NCBI GenBank assembly: GCA_947166355.1
Contig: CAMVDX010000009.1
Span: forward strand, 1 to 64,000
Source of the DNA: an uncultured Treponema sp.
GTDB lineage: Bacteria; Spirochaetota; Spirochaetia; Treponematales; Treponemataceae
Direction: 5' to 3'
DNA length: 64,000 nt
Position numbers and translations under genes: made by a program. The notes beneath the pieces were generated by a model. The model worked only from the letters and a program-made list of their open reading frames with translations. It was not told the DNA's origin and made no database searches. Every line of letters starts with the position of its first letter. The stretch's first letter is position 1. Below, piece after piece: positions 1 to 8,804 of this stretch.

Positions 1-238
1 GTCCAACAGCAGCACCAGCAGGAGAAACGTGCTTAAAAGAAGTAGCAGCAGGAAGCCCGGTTGCCTCCTTCAATTCCTTAACAAGCTGCCAGCCATTCAA
101 AGCGTCGAGCAGATTAATGTATCCCGGTCTTCCATTCACAACAGTAATAGGAAGATCGCCATTTTCCATAAAAACCCTTGCCGGCTTCTGGTTCGGGTTG
201 CATCCATATTTAAGTTCGAGTTCTTTCATAGAGGACAT
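1..238 (-). CDS. Phosphoribosylaminoimidazolecarboxamide (AICAR) formyltransferase, N-terminal part
   Basis: The 5' end of a gene that runs off the left edge; about 79 residues are visible. The protein opens [12 protein letters not shown] and continues with [27 protein letters not shown] and [11 protein letters not shown], which is the start of the stand-alone AICAR transformylase family (the formyltransferase half of PurH without the cyclohydrolase half). It transfers a formyl group from 10-formyl-THF to AICAR in purine synthesis. The separate IMP cyclohydrolase at 2507-3238 would do the final step, which fits a lone transformylase. The start is ambiguous: ATG at 238 or ATG at 229, neither with a clear Shine-Dalgarno sequence. 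Family assignment is from recognised sequence and is fairly sure despite the truncation. Confidence 0.82.
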   Translation of the reverse strand, partial: MSSMKELELKYGCNPNQKPARVFMENGDLPITVVNGRPGYINLLDALNGWQLVKELKEATGLPAATSFKHVSPAGAAVG

Positions 239-283
239 AATATAGAAAAAATGATTTTTTGTGTAGATAGGGGAGTTAGGTTT

Positions 284-370
284 TAGGGAGGAGGGGGAAG
301 TCTCCCCCTCGCTCGCACTACGTTGCTCGCTACCCCCTCTACGGGGGACACCCCCGTAACGCCCCCGGCT
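284..370. repeat. G/C-rich hairpin element between genes
   Basis: A run of G-rich and C-rich blocks forms two hairpins: a GGGGGA/TCCCCC pair near 290-306 and a tACGGGGG/CCCCCGTa pair near 340-360. A similar two-hairpin arrangement lies at 60609-60665. It could act as a transcription terminator for the YesL-like gene or be a dispersed repeat. Confidence 0.45.
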
Positions 371-372
371 GC

Positions 373-1032
373 CTACTCTTCGTTTTCCGTTGACTCTTCA
401 CCTTCCGCAGTTTCACCTTCTACCGGTTCTTCTTCCACCGGCGCAGGATTTTCAAGTCTTACAAAAATATCCTTAGCAGTAAGCCCTACCGTGTAAAAAA
501 TCACAGCCGGTAAAATCACAAAGCCTGCAAAGTAAATGTATCTGGTAAGATAAAGAATCACAAGTTCAAGGACAACAATTCCCAGCGTCTTCAAACTTGA
601 ATTAAAATACTGCAAAAAAAGTGCAACAGAATTTCTGAGTGTATTAACAAAGGTATTTGAATAACGCGCAATCAGCGGGTACGAATACATATTGAACACA
701 AACGCCAGAAGTATATAACCTGCAAAGACTGCAATCTTAATCAGATTAAATCCAGAATCCTGAAAAGCCTTAAAAATAAAATATCCGCCCGCGCCACATG
801 CAAGCGTAAAAATCAAAATAAAAATTCCCTGAAGCAAATCCTGCTTGAAGGCTTTAAAAAATCTGCGGGCTATTCCACCAAAGGACTTAACCTCTTCGTC
901 ATCATCTGCAAGGCGCAGAACAACTGCATAAGCCGCGCAGGTAGAAGCCCCCGCCGTCACAACAAGAATACAGCCTGCCATCCACAAAATATTAAGCCAG
1001 AACAGGCGTGGAAGTTTTTTAATTAAATTCAT
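373..1032 (-). CDS. YesL/DUF624-like integral membrane protein
   Basis: A 219-residue membrane protein. The N-terminus ([20 protein letters not shown], then [15 protein letters not shown]) resembles the YesL/DUF624 family often found near sugar transport and polysaccharide genes. I see about five hydrophobic segments: residues 8-35, 66-90, 97-118, 132-160 and 160-185. The C-terminal tail (about residues 190-219) is very acidic and probably cytoplasmic. A GAGG ribosome binding site sits 5 nt before the ATG. The function of the family is unknown. The A+T-rich upstream gap carries one family C palindromic repeat. Confidence 0.7.
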   Translation of the reverse strand: MNLIKKLPRLFWLNILWMAGCILVVTAGASTCAAYAVVLRLADDDEEVKSFGGIARRFFKAFKQDLLQGIFILIFTLACGAGGYFIFKAFQDSGFNLIKIAVFAGYILLAFVFNMYSYPLIARYSNTFVNTLRNSVALFLQYFNSSLKTLGIVVLELVILYLTRYIYFAGFVILPAVIFYTVGLTAKDIFVRLENPAPVEEEPVEGETAEGEESTENEE

Positions 1033-1050
1033 ATTTTCCTCACATTTCTA

Positions 1051-1123
1051 CGTCATGCTGAACTTGTTTCAGCATCTTGTCTATATCTAGTCCTATAGAT
1101 TCCGAAACAAGTTCGGAATGACA
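1051..1123. repeat. Family C palindromic repeat
   Basis: Inverted repeat with outer arms GTCATgctGAACTTGTTTC and GAAACAAGTTCgGAATGAC, separated by about 30 variable bases. Related copies lie at 9505-9564, 49328-49399 and 59817-59882. Confidence 0.85.
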
Positions 1124-1147
1124 TTATACTACACTAACGAACGTTAG

Positions 1148-2254
1148 TTATTTTTCACCCGCCCACATTTTCTGCAGATTTCTTGCAACTGTAGTTGTAT
1201 TCACTTTAGCAGCCGGGCAGTTAGATAATACTATTATAGAAAGTTTATCATCAAAATAAAAGCCATCATAAGAATTAAAAACATTTGTAACACCGGTGTG
1301 AAAAATTGAACCTTCATGACAATAAACTCCGTAGCCATAAGATTCTGAATCAATCATTTTTTTGAAGGTCTTTTTCTTTACAACCTTACCACCGGTAAAA
1401 AGCACGTTCCATTTGAACAAATCAGTAACACAGGAATTAACATCTCCGCAGCCAACTGCAAGCGAAGCTGGAATACTGTAATATCTGCCTTTATGATCAT
1501 AACCGCGTGTATCAGTTTTCTGAAATTCAAGATTCGTGTAGCGCATGCCGCAGCGCTCAAAAATATTTTTCTGCATGTACTCTCTGAACGACATGCCGCT
1601 TACCTGTTCAACAATCCGGGCAAGAAGAAAATAATTTGTATTGCAATAAAAATATGTTGAATCAGGCTCAGTAAGAAGCGGCGCTTCATTCAGATATTCA
1701 AGAACGATATTTTCTTCAACAGGTTCACAGGCCATCTGTTTTACTTCGATACGGCGATAAACATTTTTCGGAAAAAAATCATCTGCCGCATTAATGTGGT
1801 CTGTTAAACCGGAACGCATATTCAAAAGCATTTCAATTGTGATTTTTTCGCCCGCTTCAAAATCCGGAAAGAATTTTGAAATTTTGTCGTCCACCGCCAG
1901 CTTCCCCGCCTGTACCAGCTGCATCACCGCAGCGGCTGTCATCTGCTTACTTATCGACCCGGCCTCAAACGTAGAGTTTATTCCTATCGGAAAATCACCG
2001 GGGGCCTCCGCCTTCTCATCGCAAACACCGTACCCCTTGGCAAACACAATCTTCTTTCCACGACCTACGAGCACCGCGCCCTTAAACCCCGCCGCCTTCA
2101 AATATCCGTCCGCGCTTTCCGCAAACTCCCGGTATTTTTTTTCGACAATTACCTCGTCGTTCCAGCTGCGATTTTTTATACTATTGCAGGAAGTAAATAA
2201 AAAAATAAAAAAAGAGGTCGTAAAGAAAAAAAAGTGAATCGCGCTTTTTTTCAT
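1148..2254 (-). CDS. Beta-lactamase-family serine hydrolase, predicted lipoprotein
   Basis: 368 residues. The N-terminus is a lipoprotein signal (charged start, long Phe-rich hydrophobic stretch, FLFTSC lipobox with Cys near residue 23). The body is a class C beta-lactamase/D-Ala-D-Ala carboxypeptidase fold: the nucleophile motif S-x-x-K is SISK near residue 101, the Y-x-N motif is YCN near 203, and the third motif HTG lies near 319 (FHTGVTN). Such proteins act on peptidoglycan peptides, esters or D-amino acid peptides in the periplasm; the substrate cannot be told from sequence. A strong GGAGGT ribosome binding site precedes the ATG at 2254. The gene stands alone between repeat-rich gaps. 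Confidence 0.85.
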   Translation of the reverse strand: MKKSAIHFFFFTTSFFIFLFTSCNSIKNRSWNDEVIVEKKYREFAESADGYLKAAGFKGAVLVGRGKKIVFAKGYGVCDEKAEAPGDFPIGINSTFEAGSISKQMTAAAVMQLVQAGKLAVDDKISKFFPDFEAGEKITIEMLLNMRSGLTDHINAADDFFPKNVYRRIEVKQMACEPVEENIVLEYLNEAPLLTEPDSTYFYCNTNYFLLARIVEQVSGMSFREYMQKNIFERCGMRYTNLEFQKTDTRGYDHKGRYYSIPASLAVGCGDVNSCVTDLFKWNVLFTGGKVVKKKTFKKMIDSESYGYGVYCHEGSIFHTGVTNVFNSYDGFYFDDKLSIIVLSNCPAAKVNTTTVARNLQKMWAGEK

Positions 2255-2269
2255 TCAGACCTCCTCGAT

Positions 2270-2310
2270 TATTTAGATTGCCACGTCGCTCCGCTCCTCG
2301 CAATGACAAA
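2270..2310. repeat. Family B repeat, half copy
   Basis: GATTGCCACGTCGC...CTCGCAATGAC, one half of the family B palindrome, directly upstream of the serine hydrolase gene. Confidence 0.75.
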
Positions 2311-2384
2311 GCCGCAAGACCTCGGCGAAGCAACAGTCCGCTGCGCCAACATTACGAGCACGACGAAGCTCTCTCCCGCGCACT

Positions 2385-2495
2385 CGTCATTGCGAGCGCA
2401 GAGAAGCAATACGAATGGTCAAGGCACGCTATCGCTTAAAGCCTTGACTCATTCGTTTTGAGGCTTGTAATTTCATTCTCAAGCCTCAATCCATT
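2385..2495. repeat. Composite family B plus long-arm repeat, copy 1
   Basis: Begins as a family B arm (GTCATTGCGAGCGCAG.GAAGCAATACGAATG) and continues into a module of about 85 bp with internal pairs CAAGGC.../...GCCTTG and TTTTGAGGCTTG.../...CAAGCCTCAA. An almost identical copy lies at 21438-21541. Confidence 0.8.
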
Positions 2496-2506
2496 TTATA
2501 TAAGAA

Positions 2507-3238
2507 CTATTTATTCTTATTAATTATCTTCTCTTCGTATTTTCCGCTTTCCAAATCAATAAATCTCACAAACAGCGAAACCTTATTATCTTCGTTCAGT
2601 GAGCTCCAGATTTCATTTGTAAACTCTTCAATTCCGCCGCTAATGCGAACCTTTACAGGCTCACCTTCAAAGCTTGGAAGCGGATTTCCATCACCCATAT
2701 AAGTGTGAATATAATGACCTTCACCTGCCACAGGCGCATCATATGTAAAAGTAAAGCGCAGGGTATTATCACCGTTTCCGCAGTCACTCTTCAAAATTGA
2801 AAGTGCATATGCAAAGCCGCCGTCAACACCGCCTTCCAAATCAAGCAAAGAAGAAATACGTGGTGTGTAGTTTGGAGCATCGTGCTCATACTTGCGGCTG
2901 CGCAGAGACTGTTCAAATGTGAGCCCGCCCTTCAAGCCATCAAAAATTGTATCTGTCTGGTCACCATTTGTTACGATTGTCTTTTTTCCGAGTTCGCGTA
3001 CAGCAGCGTAAATAATCAGACTTGGATCTCCTGCAATTAAAGACTCATCAAAAGCCTTTGTACGAACTACTTCTGTTCCGTTTTCAGTATCAGTTACAAA
3101 AACACGGTTGCGGCTTCCGGCGCTTCGGCCCATTGTCCAGTAAGCAGCAACAGCCTTCTTTCCGTCTTCAGATTTTCCAACGATAATACCGCGTCCAGGG
3201 TATGTTGTAGATGATAATTCTTCTTTTATAAGTTTCAT
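2507..3238 (-). CDS. IMP cyclohydrolase, PurO-like family
   Basis: 243 residues. Motifs YPGRGIIVGKSEDGKK, WTMGRSAGSRNRVF, DPSLIIYAAVRELG and IVTNGDQTDT are those of the PurO-type IMP cyclohydrolase family, unrelated to the PurH cyclohydrolase domain. The reaction closes FAICAR to IMP, the last step of purine synthesis. It complements the stand-alone AICAR formyltransferase at the left edge. I chose the ATG at 3238 because AAGGAG lies 8 nt upstream; an ATG five codons earlier (3253) overlaps that ribosome binding site. Upstream lies a full family A palindrome. The family assignment is from recognised sequence; the exact activity is inferred. Confidence 0.85.
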   Translation of the reverse strand: MKLIKEELSSTTYPGRGIIVGKSEDGKKAVAAYWTMGRSAGSRNRVFVTDTENGTEVVRTKAFDESLIAGDPSLIIYAAVRELGKKTIVTNGDQTDTIFDGLKGGLTFEQSLRSRKYEHDAPNYTPRISSLLDLEGGVDGGFAYALSILKSDCGNGDNTLRFTFTYDAPVAGEGHYIHTYMGDGNPLPSFEGEPVKVRISGGIEEFTNEIWSSLNEDNKVSLFVRFIDLESGKYEEKIINKNK

Positions 3239-3255
3239 AATAATCTCCTTCATAA

Positions 3256-3340
3256 GGTGGTTTCGATACGACTTCGCCTACTCAACCACCACGCATCTTT
3301 CCGGTGGTTGAGTGATGCGTAGCATCGTATCGAAACCACC
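3256..3340. repeat. Family A palindromic repeat, full copy
   Basis: Two half-elements in inverted orientation: GGTGGTTTCGATACG...CTCAACCACC, then GGTGGTTGAG...CGTATCGAAACCACC. The inner stem of the second half is ATGC-GTA-GCAT. Confidence 0.9.
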
Positions 3341-3358
3341 TTTTTACCTGTTAAGCGG

Positions 3359-4252
3359 TTACTCCCCGACCTCATTATGCTGCTTTTCCAAATATTCCAT
3401 CACAGCATCAACTGTCTTCTGCTTTGGATCAGCCTCATCAGCAGGTAGACTTTCCAGAACTTTATTTCTGAATTCCTTGCAGTCAATTACAGGACTCGCA
3501 GTAAAGGTACACTTACCCGGCTCCAGAATATCAGCAAGCATATCATCCGGATTTTCAGGATTTATATGCAGACAATTTCCATTAATCGAAACCAGAATCA
3601 TCTTATCAAAAAGACGAAGGTAACTGTCAATCTCGCGAAGTCCACGTTTTGTTTCCGGCTTTCCAGGACGATAGCGTGTACCACTCGGAAAAACAAGAAT
3701 CATCTGTCCGCGCTTTTTGCAGGAATCCATAGCACGCATTGCCGCAAAATTAATTTTTCGTGCGCGCTGCTCTTCTGCAATTTTTTCTTCTTCAGAAATT
3801 TCTTTTCCTTCAACTGCATTCAGCGAACGGGTCGGATAAATTACAACTCGGGTAAAACCTTCGGTAAAAGCACGAACTCCAGGATTCGCCTCATTCAGCT
3901 TCATTCCCGCAACAGCAACAATTCGCTGAGACATATCCTTTGCCCATTCTTCTCCCTGCTTTTCAAGAAGATAAAGAATTCCCGGCAAATCAAGATTTGT
4001 GTAATGCTCCATAAGGATAAGACCAGTTTTTCCTTCTTTTGTAACAGAATCATAAAAGGCCTTAAAATTTTCAATGTTTCCTAACCCAGATTCAGAATTG
4101 AATGCCTCATCCAAAAGCTTCCACATATAAGGTCTGAGCTCAAGGTTTGCTTCTTCATAAACTTTTGTCTCATCGATTTTTGCAGCAGCATGAGATTTTT
4201 TCTGCATTTCCGCAAACACACTGCCGAATTTTTCTTTCAACATCATTCCCAT
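3359..4252 (-). CDS. PlsC-like 1-acyl-glycerol-3-phosphate acyltransferase family protein
   Basis: 297 residues. Shows the acyltransferase HX4D motif (HYTNLD near residue 101) and the FPSGTRYRPG block near residue 189, matching the FPEGTRS-type motif III of the PlsC family. It would transfer an acyl chain to a glycerolipid at the inner membrane face, although no clear transmembrane segment is visible, so it may be peripheral. The Glu of the usual FPEGT is Ser here. GGGGTG lies 8 nt before the ATG at 4252, which I take as the start; a TTG two codons earlier is possible. The substrate is not predictable. Confidence 0.75.
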   Translation of the reverse strand: MGMMLKEKFGSVFAEMQKKSHAAAKIDETKVYEEANLELRPYMWKLLDEAFNSESGLGNIENFKAFYDSVTKEGKTGLILMEHYTNLDLPGILYLLEKQGEEWAKDMSQRIVAVAGMKLNEANPGVRAFTEGFTRVVIYPTRSLNAVEGKEISEEEKIAEEQRARKINFAAMRAMDSCKKRGQMILVFPSGTRYRPGKPETKRGLREIDSYLRLFDKMILVSINGNCLHINPENPDDMLADILEPGKCTFTASPVIDCKEFRNKVLESLPADEADPKQKTVDAVMEYLEKQHNEVGE

Positions 4253-4358
4253 AAACAAGACACCCCATTTTTTTTGTCATCGCCGCTCCAATCCAGCAAT
4301 CGACATGATAAATAGTTAATTTCCATTATAGATTATTTATGACTTAGAGACAATAATA

Positions 4359-6050
4359 ATGATTATGATGAAGAAAACGATTTTAATTTTAACAATTGCC
4401 GCTTCACTGCTTTTTGCAAGTGGATGCGGTTCAAACAACAAGACTCCGCGGATGATTGAAAATGCAGACGGCTCATTAGATATCACCCGAATTGATGAAG
4501 ACGGAAAAGCCGTAAAATTTAATACTAAAGCTGATGGCTCTGTCAATTTGACAAGAATTGATTTTAGTGCAACCTCTCGCGCTAATCCGGTTACAGTTGA
4601 CTTGTCAGAACTAAGTGGTAAAGATATAGAAATTTATCTTTCCTGTGAAATGAAAATAGAAGATAAAACAGGCGCAAAAAATCAGATTTTATGGATGATA
4701 AATGAACCTGATGAAAGCTTTCCTAAACTTTTTGACCGTAAAGTAGAAAGCGGAAAATGGTTTACTGTAAACAAAAGAATTCCGCTTCACCTTGGCGAAA
4801 AACGTTCCCTATATATTTCAGGTGGTCCGTTAAATAAAGATAACATCATCTGCTATATTAAAAATTTCAAAGTTCATATAGAAGGTGAAGGTATCAGCAA
4901 AAATGCACCGGTTCCTGCAACCTGGACCGAGGTTCAAGGCGTAAAAGATGCCCTCAAGAATTATTTTGATTACTTTGGACTTTGTGTTTCATACAATGAT
5001 ACTTTCCGGGAACCACTTTTGCAGCAAGGTCTCCCGCTTCATGCAGATTGTGTAACAATGGAAAATGAATTTAAACCAGACTTCATTTTTGCCTGGGCTA
5101 AACCAGCCAAACTCACCGAGTTCCGCGCCGAAAACGGTAAACTCTACAAAGTACCAGCCGACATCCCAACATTTACCCAGATGGACGCAATTCTTTCAGA
5201 CATGCAGAAACTTAATCTCAAGTTGCGAGGTCATGTACTTGTATGGCACAGTCAAACTCCAATCTGGTTCTTTCAGAAAAACTATGGTCTAACCGGTGAA
5301 ACAACCTTTGTCTCTCCAGATGAAATGAACGCTCGCCTTGAATGGTACATAAAATCTGTTCTGGAACACGTTGCAAAATGGGAAAAGGAAAACAACAACG
5401 GCGAACATATGATTTTTGCCTGGGATGTTGTAAACGAAGCCGCTTCCGACAATGCCAGCGAAGCAAATTATCTGCGTAACGCTTCTTCAAGCAACTGGTT
5501 CGCAGTTTATAAAGATGTAACATTTATTGTAAACGCCTTCCGCTATGCAAACAAATATGCACCAAAAGATGTAAAGCTTGTCTATAATGATTACGGCTGC
5601 GCATCAACGGCAAAAAATAAAGCAATCTGCAAAATCATAGACGCAATTCAAGCCGCTCCAGATGCACGAATAGATGCAGTCGGAATGCAGACTCATATAG
5701 GCATAAATGATTCTGTTGAGACCTTTGAAACCGCCGTAAAAAATTTCCTTGCAAAAGGAATCAATGTTCAGATTACAGAAATGGACGTAGCAAACGGCTC
5801 TTCCGGCTACAATGCAATGAAGCTCAAAGATTGCTACAAAAACTATTTTGCCATGTTCATCAAAAACCGCAAACAGCCTGGTAAAAAAGGAATCGAAGGA
5901 ATCACCCTCTGGGGCGTGCGCGACGAATGGACATGGCTCAACGGAATGCACAAAGGGCACACTCAATATCCGCTGTTATTTAAGGGTAAAGAGTTTTACT
6001 GTAAACCAGCCTACTACGGCGTAATCGAAGCCGCCAAAGAAGCTGAATAA
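4359..6050 (+). CDS. Endo-1,4-beta-xylanase, GH10, lipoprotein with N-terminal carbohydrate-binding-like domain
   Basis: 563 residues. A lipoprotein signal ends at LLFASGC (Cys near residue 23), so the enzyme is probably membrane-anchored outside the cytoplasm. Residues about 45-175 form a beta-rich domain resembling CBM4/9/22-type modules. Residues about 185-555 are GH10: HVLVWHSQTP, the acid/base Glu in DVVNEA (E360), the nucleophile Glu in ITEMDV (E474) and ITLWGVRDEWTWL near the end. It would cut internal xylan bonds, which suits a plant-fibre gut habitat. No polysaccharide-utilisation neighbours are present apart from the YesL-like protein about 3 kb away. Start ATG at 4359 (others at 4365 and 4368) lacks a strong ribosome binding site. 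Confidence 0.93.
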   Translation: MIMMKKTILILTIAASLLFASGCGSNNKTPRMIENADGSLDITRIDEDGKAVKFNTKADGSVNLTRIDFSATSRANPVTVDLSELSGKDIEIYLSCEMKIEDKTGAKNQILWMINEPDESFPKLFDRKVESGKWFTVNKRIPLHLGEKRSLYISGGPLNKDNIICYIKNFKVHIEGEGISKNAPVPATWTEVQGVKDALKNYFDYFGLCVSYNDTFREPLLQQGLPLHADCVTMENEFKPDFIFAWAKPAKLTEFRAENGKLYKVPADIPTFTQMDAILSDMQKLNLKLRGHVLVWHSQTPIWFFQKNYGLTGETTFVSPDEMNARLEWYIKSVLEHVAKWEKENNNGEHMIFAWDVVNEAASDNASEANYLRNASSSNWFAVYKDVTFIVNAFRYANKYAPKDVKLVYNDYGCASTAKNKAICKIIDAIQAAPDARIDAVGMQTHIGINDSVETFETAVKNFLAKGINVQITEMDVANGSSGYNAMKLKDCYKNYFAMFIKNRKQPGKKGIEGITLWGVRDEWTWLNGMHKGHTQYPLLFKGKEFYCKPAYYGVIEAAKEAE

Positions 6051-6071
6051 AGCAGATTTCAGGTTAAGTTC

Positions 6072-6252
6072 CACGTCATTGCGAGCCACCCCGCATCATT
6101 GCAAGCCGACCCACGTCCTTACAAGCGAACTACAACATTGCGAGCGAACCACGTCATTGCAAGCGAACTACGTCATTGCGAGCCGAAGGCGAAGCAATCC
6201 ATTGTTAAAAGATTGCCACGTCGCTCGCTACGCTCGCTCCTCGCAATGACGT
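6072..6252. repeat. Degenerate tandem array of family B arms
   Basis: About six imperfect copies of a unit like CGTCATTGCGAGCGAACC (about 19 bp, with changes such as gcaAgc and cTtaca) lead into a complete family B palindrome ending CTCGCAATGACG near 6251. Similar arm arrays occur at 22340-22475 and 45976-46245. Confidence 0.8.
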
Positions 6253-6270
6253 GAATTTGTAAGTCTTTGC

Positions 6271-6503
6271 CCACCGCCCAGGACTTCCGCATTATAAAAG
6301 ATTTACGTAATCTTGGCGCGAGGGAGCGGGGCGTGGTACAAAAACACTCTTTTTGTGGCTGCCGCGTAAGCGGCAGGTGTAATAGTTTCTATACCACAAA
6401 AAGCGTGTAGCGCATTATTGCGCGGTTTTGTACCACGAAGCCGCGACCGGAAGCCATGTTTTCTCAAGTTCGTTTTATAATGCGGAAGCCCTGGCCCACC
6501 GCC
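6271..6503. repeat. Long foldback (imperfect palindrome) element, about 230 bp
   Basis: The ends are inverted copies: CCAGGaCTTCCGCATTATAAAA on the left (about 6278-6299) and its complement on the right (about 6472-6493). Inside are further paired blocks: CGTGGTACAAAA with TTTTGTACCACG, CTTTTTGTGG with CCACAAAAAG, and a central CTGCCGC-GTAA-GCGGCAG hairpin. The right half carries an extra small hairpin (GCGCAATAATGCGC). No reading frame of note lies in it. It fills most of the 550 bp gap between the xylanase and the next lipoprotein gene. Confidence 0.8.
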
Positions 6504-6603
6504 ATCCTGTTCATTTTTCGGCTTGACCGGACAATCCTTTACCCGTTTATCTTTTTCTAAAGAACTTTCCTATTTCTTCCGATAAAGTTATGAGGTACTT
6601 TTT

Positions 6604-7497
6604 ATGAAAAAGGGAAGTTCATTTTTATTCACAAGCTTATTAATTCTCACAGGCATTTTAGTTTCATGCAAAGTCAGTGTCGAAGACTCTCATCTTTCTC
6701 GCAAACCAGATATAGACCTCTCAGAAAAGCAGGTAACCTTAATCATCCACAAAATCAATTCAGATACAGACTATATAAATGTTTATAGAAAAGAAACTTC
6801 TAAATCTGATGCTCCTGAACTTTGCATAGGAATTGTTTATCCGCAGAAAACAGATGAAATCACATACCGCTTTATAGATACCCTAGTACACGAAGATACA
6901 AAATACACTTACAAAGTAAGATATCATGACAAATCCGGTTATCAATACTCTGAATGGTCAAATGAAATTGATATTGAAGATTTTGTAAACGCCTATTCTT
7001 TTGATAAGAAACTTGAATACGTCGCATCCAGTGACTCAAGATTTATTTTCGATAAAACTGATTATACTTTAAAAATCACAGGCACAATTACATCACCTGA
7101 AATTCGAGGCTTTGATTCGTATATTCTTCCTTCAGGCGTACCTGATACAGTAGAAAATCGTCTTTACAGCTATCAACCTATGCTCATTTTAAGCTATGAA
7201 GATGTAAAGCAGGTTTTTAAAATCAGCAGAAATTCCATCGCCAACTCAGAGCCAATTACGCTCCGCGATAGAATTCCCCTCAGTTTTATGGATAAACCTA
7301 TTAAAGTTGAAGGAATTCTCGCACAAAAAATAGAATACGTGAATCCTGAAGAAACTGATCAAGATAAACTTACTCCGAAAATTATTCGCTGGACAGCCCC
7401 AACTTATATCAAAGTTATGGGACATGGTGATAATGAAATAAAAATTCCATCTTCTGCAGAAGCAGCCGGCTACGATTATTCGCGCAGAATAAAATAA
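6604..7497 (+). CDS. Predicted lipoprotein of unknown function
   Basis: 297 residues. Lipoprotein signal with lipobox ILVSC (Cys near residue 22). Residues about 35-125 look like a fibronectin type III-like beta-sandwich: INVYRKE..., TYKVRYHDKSGYQYSEWSNEI ends in the typical S-x-W-S strand. The remaining region (about 130-297) is not recognised. GAGGT lies 7 nt before the ATG. It follows the xylanase in the same direction but is separated by more than 500 bp of repeat sequence, so co-transcription is doubtful. A carbohydrate-related surface role is only a guess from the neighbour. Confidence 0.65.
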   Translation: MKKGSSFLFTSLLILTGILVSCKVSVEDSHLSRKPDIDLSEKQVTLIIHKINSDTDYINVYRKETSKSDAPELCIGIVYPQKTDEITYRFIDTLVHEDTKYTYKVRYHDKSGYQYSEWSNEIDIEDFVNAYSFDKKLEYVASSDSRFIFDKTDYTLKITGTITSPEIRGFDSYILPSGVPDTVENRLYSYQPMLILSYEDVKQVFKISRNSIANSEPITLRDRIPLSFMDKPIKVEGILAQKIEYVNPEETDQDKLTPKIIRWTAPTYIKVMGHGDNEIKIPSSAEAAGYDYSRRIK

Positions 7498-7527
7498 TCA
7501 CAATTTTCAGACTCCTCATAATAGAAA

Positions 7528-7560
7528 ATGTTATTGTCGGGCTTGCCCCGACAATCTATT
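7528..7560. terminator. Hairpin after lipoprotein gene
   Basis: TTGTCGGGcttgCCCCGACAA followed by a T-rich stretch. The same hairpin type (CGGG...CCCG around caag/cttg) appears at 38102-38128 and 40644-40666, so it may also be a small dispersed repeat. Confidence 0.55.
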
Positions 7561-7597
7561 TTGCAAATTCATTTTGACATCAATTCTATTTTGACAA

Positions 7598-7626
7598 TTG
7601 AACAAAAATTGTAAAAATGGTATTTT
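7598..7626 (+). promoter_or_regulatory. Promoter with -10 box 8 nt before the ATG
   Basis: TTGAAC, 17 bp spacer, then TATTTT preceded by TGG (extended -10 TGn). The methyltransferase ATG at 7635 starts 8 nt after the -10 box and has no ribosome binding site, so the transcript is probably leaderless. Confidence 0.6.
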
Positions 7627-7634
7627 AAACCAGT

Positions 7635-8792
7635 ATGAATACTCTGGTCGCATTATGCGCTGTTGGTGCCGAACGAATTCTCGGCAACGAAATCAAACAT
7701 TTAGGTTATAAACTCAAGGGTAACGCACCAGGCCGCGTAAGCTTTACGGGTGATGATGATGCATTATTTAAAACTAATTTGTGCCTGCGTACTGCAGACC
7801 GGGTTTATCTTCAACTTGCAGAATACGATGCCTTTAATTTTGATGAACTCTATGACGGAACCTACGCCGTTTCCTGGCAGGATTTTCTTCGCAAGGATTC
7901 ACGCATTGTTGTAGACAAGGTTCGCACTTATAAGAGTAAGCTTAATTCCGAGCACTCAATTCAGGGAATTGTCCACAAGGCAATTTACACAAAACTCGGC
8001 GACGTATGGCACATGTCTTCAATGCCGGAGTCTGGCGAACAGAGCGATATTCGTGTTTATGTTGATGAAAACAAGGTTTTAGTTCTTCTTGATTTGTCGG
8101 GTCTTCCGCTTCACAAACGCGGTTACCGGGTAGACGGCGGAATTGCACCTCTACGTGAAACTCTTGCTGCTACACTGTTGCAGGAAATGATGTGGCGCCG
8201 AAAAACTCCGCTTCACGACCCTTTCTGCGGTTCTGGAACCATCGCAATTGAAGCAACTCTTTACGCCTTTAATGTTGCCCCTGGCTTTGGCCGACGCTTT
8301 GCTTTGGAAAATCTGCCGATTTACAATGCAAAACGGGCTGCCGAAATCCGCGCCGAAGAAGCAGCAAAAATCCGCACAGATGTAGAAGTCCGCATTACAG
8401 GTTCTGATATTGATGATGCCGCTGTGGAACGCGCTAAGAAAAATGCCGAATATGCCTGCGTAATGGCTGGCCGCGCCCTCAAATCAATCGACATAAGCGC
8501 ACACATTCCGCGCCCAGATTTTATTCAGTCAGATTTTGCAGACCTCGAAGCTCCTTATGATGAAGGCCTTATTCTCTGCAATCCGCCTTATGGCGAACGA
8601 CTCGGCGACGAGGAGCAGGCCCGCGAGCTTTATAAAAAAATGCAGAGCCTCTGGACAGACTTCAATGGCTGGGATATTGGTGTGATTACATCAAATCCTG
8701 ATTTTCAGGAAAGCTTTGGTCATAAGACCTCGGCAATTAAAAAGCTTAAGGCCGGAAATCTGGATACCTCATTCTATATTTACCGAAGATAA
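7635..8792 (+). CDS. THUMP-domain class I SAM-dependent RNA methyltransferase (RlmL/YpsC-like)
   Basis: 385 residues. An N-terminal ferredoxin-like/THUMP region (about residues 1-155) precedes a Rossmann methyltransferase domain. Motif I is HDPFCGSGTIAIEA near residue 196, and motif IV is NPPYGERLG near residue 315, typical of N2-guanine methylation of 23S rRNA (the RlmL N-terminal half or YpsC). It lacks the second RlmK methyltransferase domain, so it is the short, YpsC-like form. It is followed after 12 bp by a TetR-family gene, probably one transcript. No ribosome binding site is seen; see the upstream promoter. Confidence 0.9.
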   Translation: MNTLVALCAVGAERILGNEIKHLGYKLKGNAPGRVSFTGDDDALFKTNLCLRTADRVYLQLAEYDAFNFDELYDGTYAVSWQDFLRKDSRIVVDKVRTYKSKLNSEHSIQGIVHKAIYTKLGDVWHMSSMPESGEQSDIRVYVDENKVLVLLDLSGLPLHKRGYRVDGGIAPLRETLAATLLQEMMWRRKTPLHDPFCGSGTIAIEATLYAFNVAPGFGRRFALENLPIYNAKRAAEIRAEEAAKIRTDVEVRITGSDIDDAAVERAKKNAEYACVMAGRALKSIDISAHIPRPDFIQSDFADLEAPYDEGLILCNPPYGERLGDEEQARELYKKMQSLWTDFNGWDIGVITSNPDFQESFGHKTSAIKKLKAGNLDTSFYIYRR

Positions 8793-8804
8793 GGAGAAAG
8801 CTAA

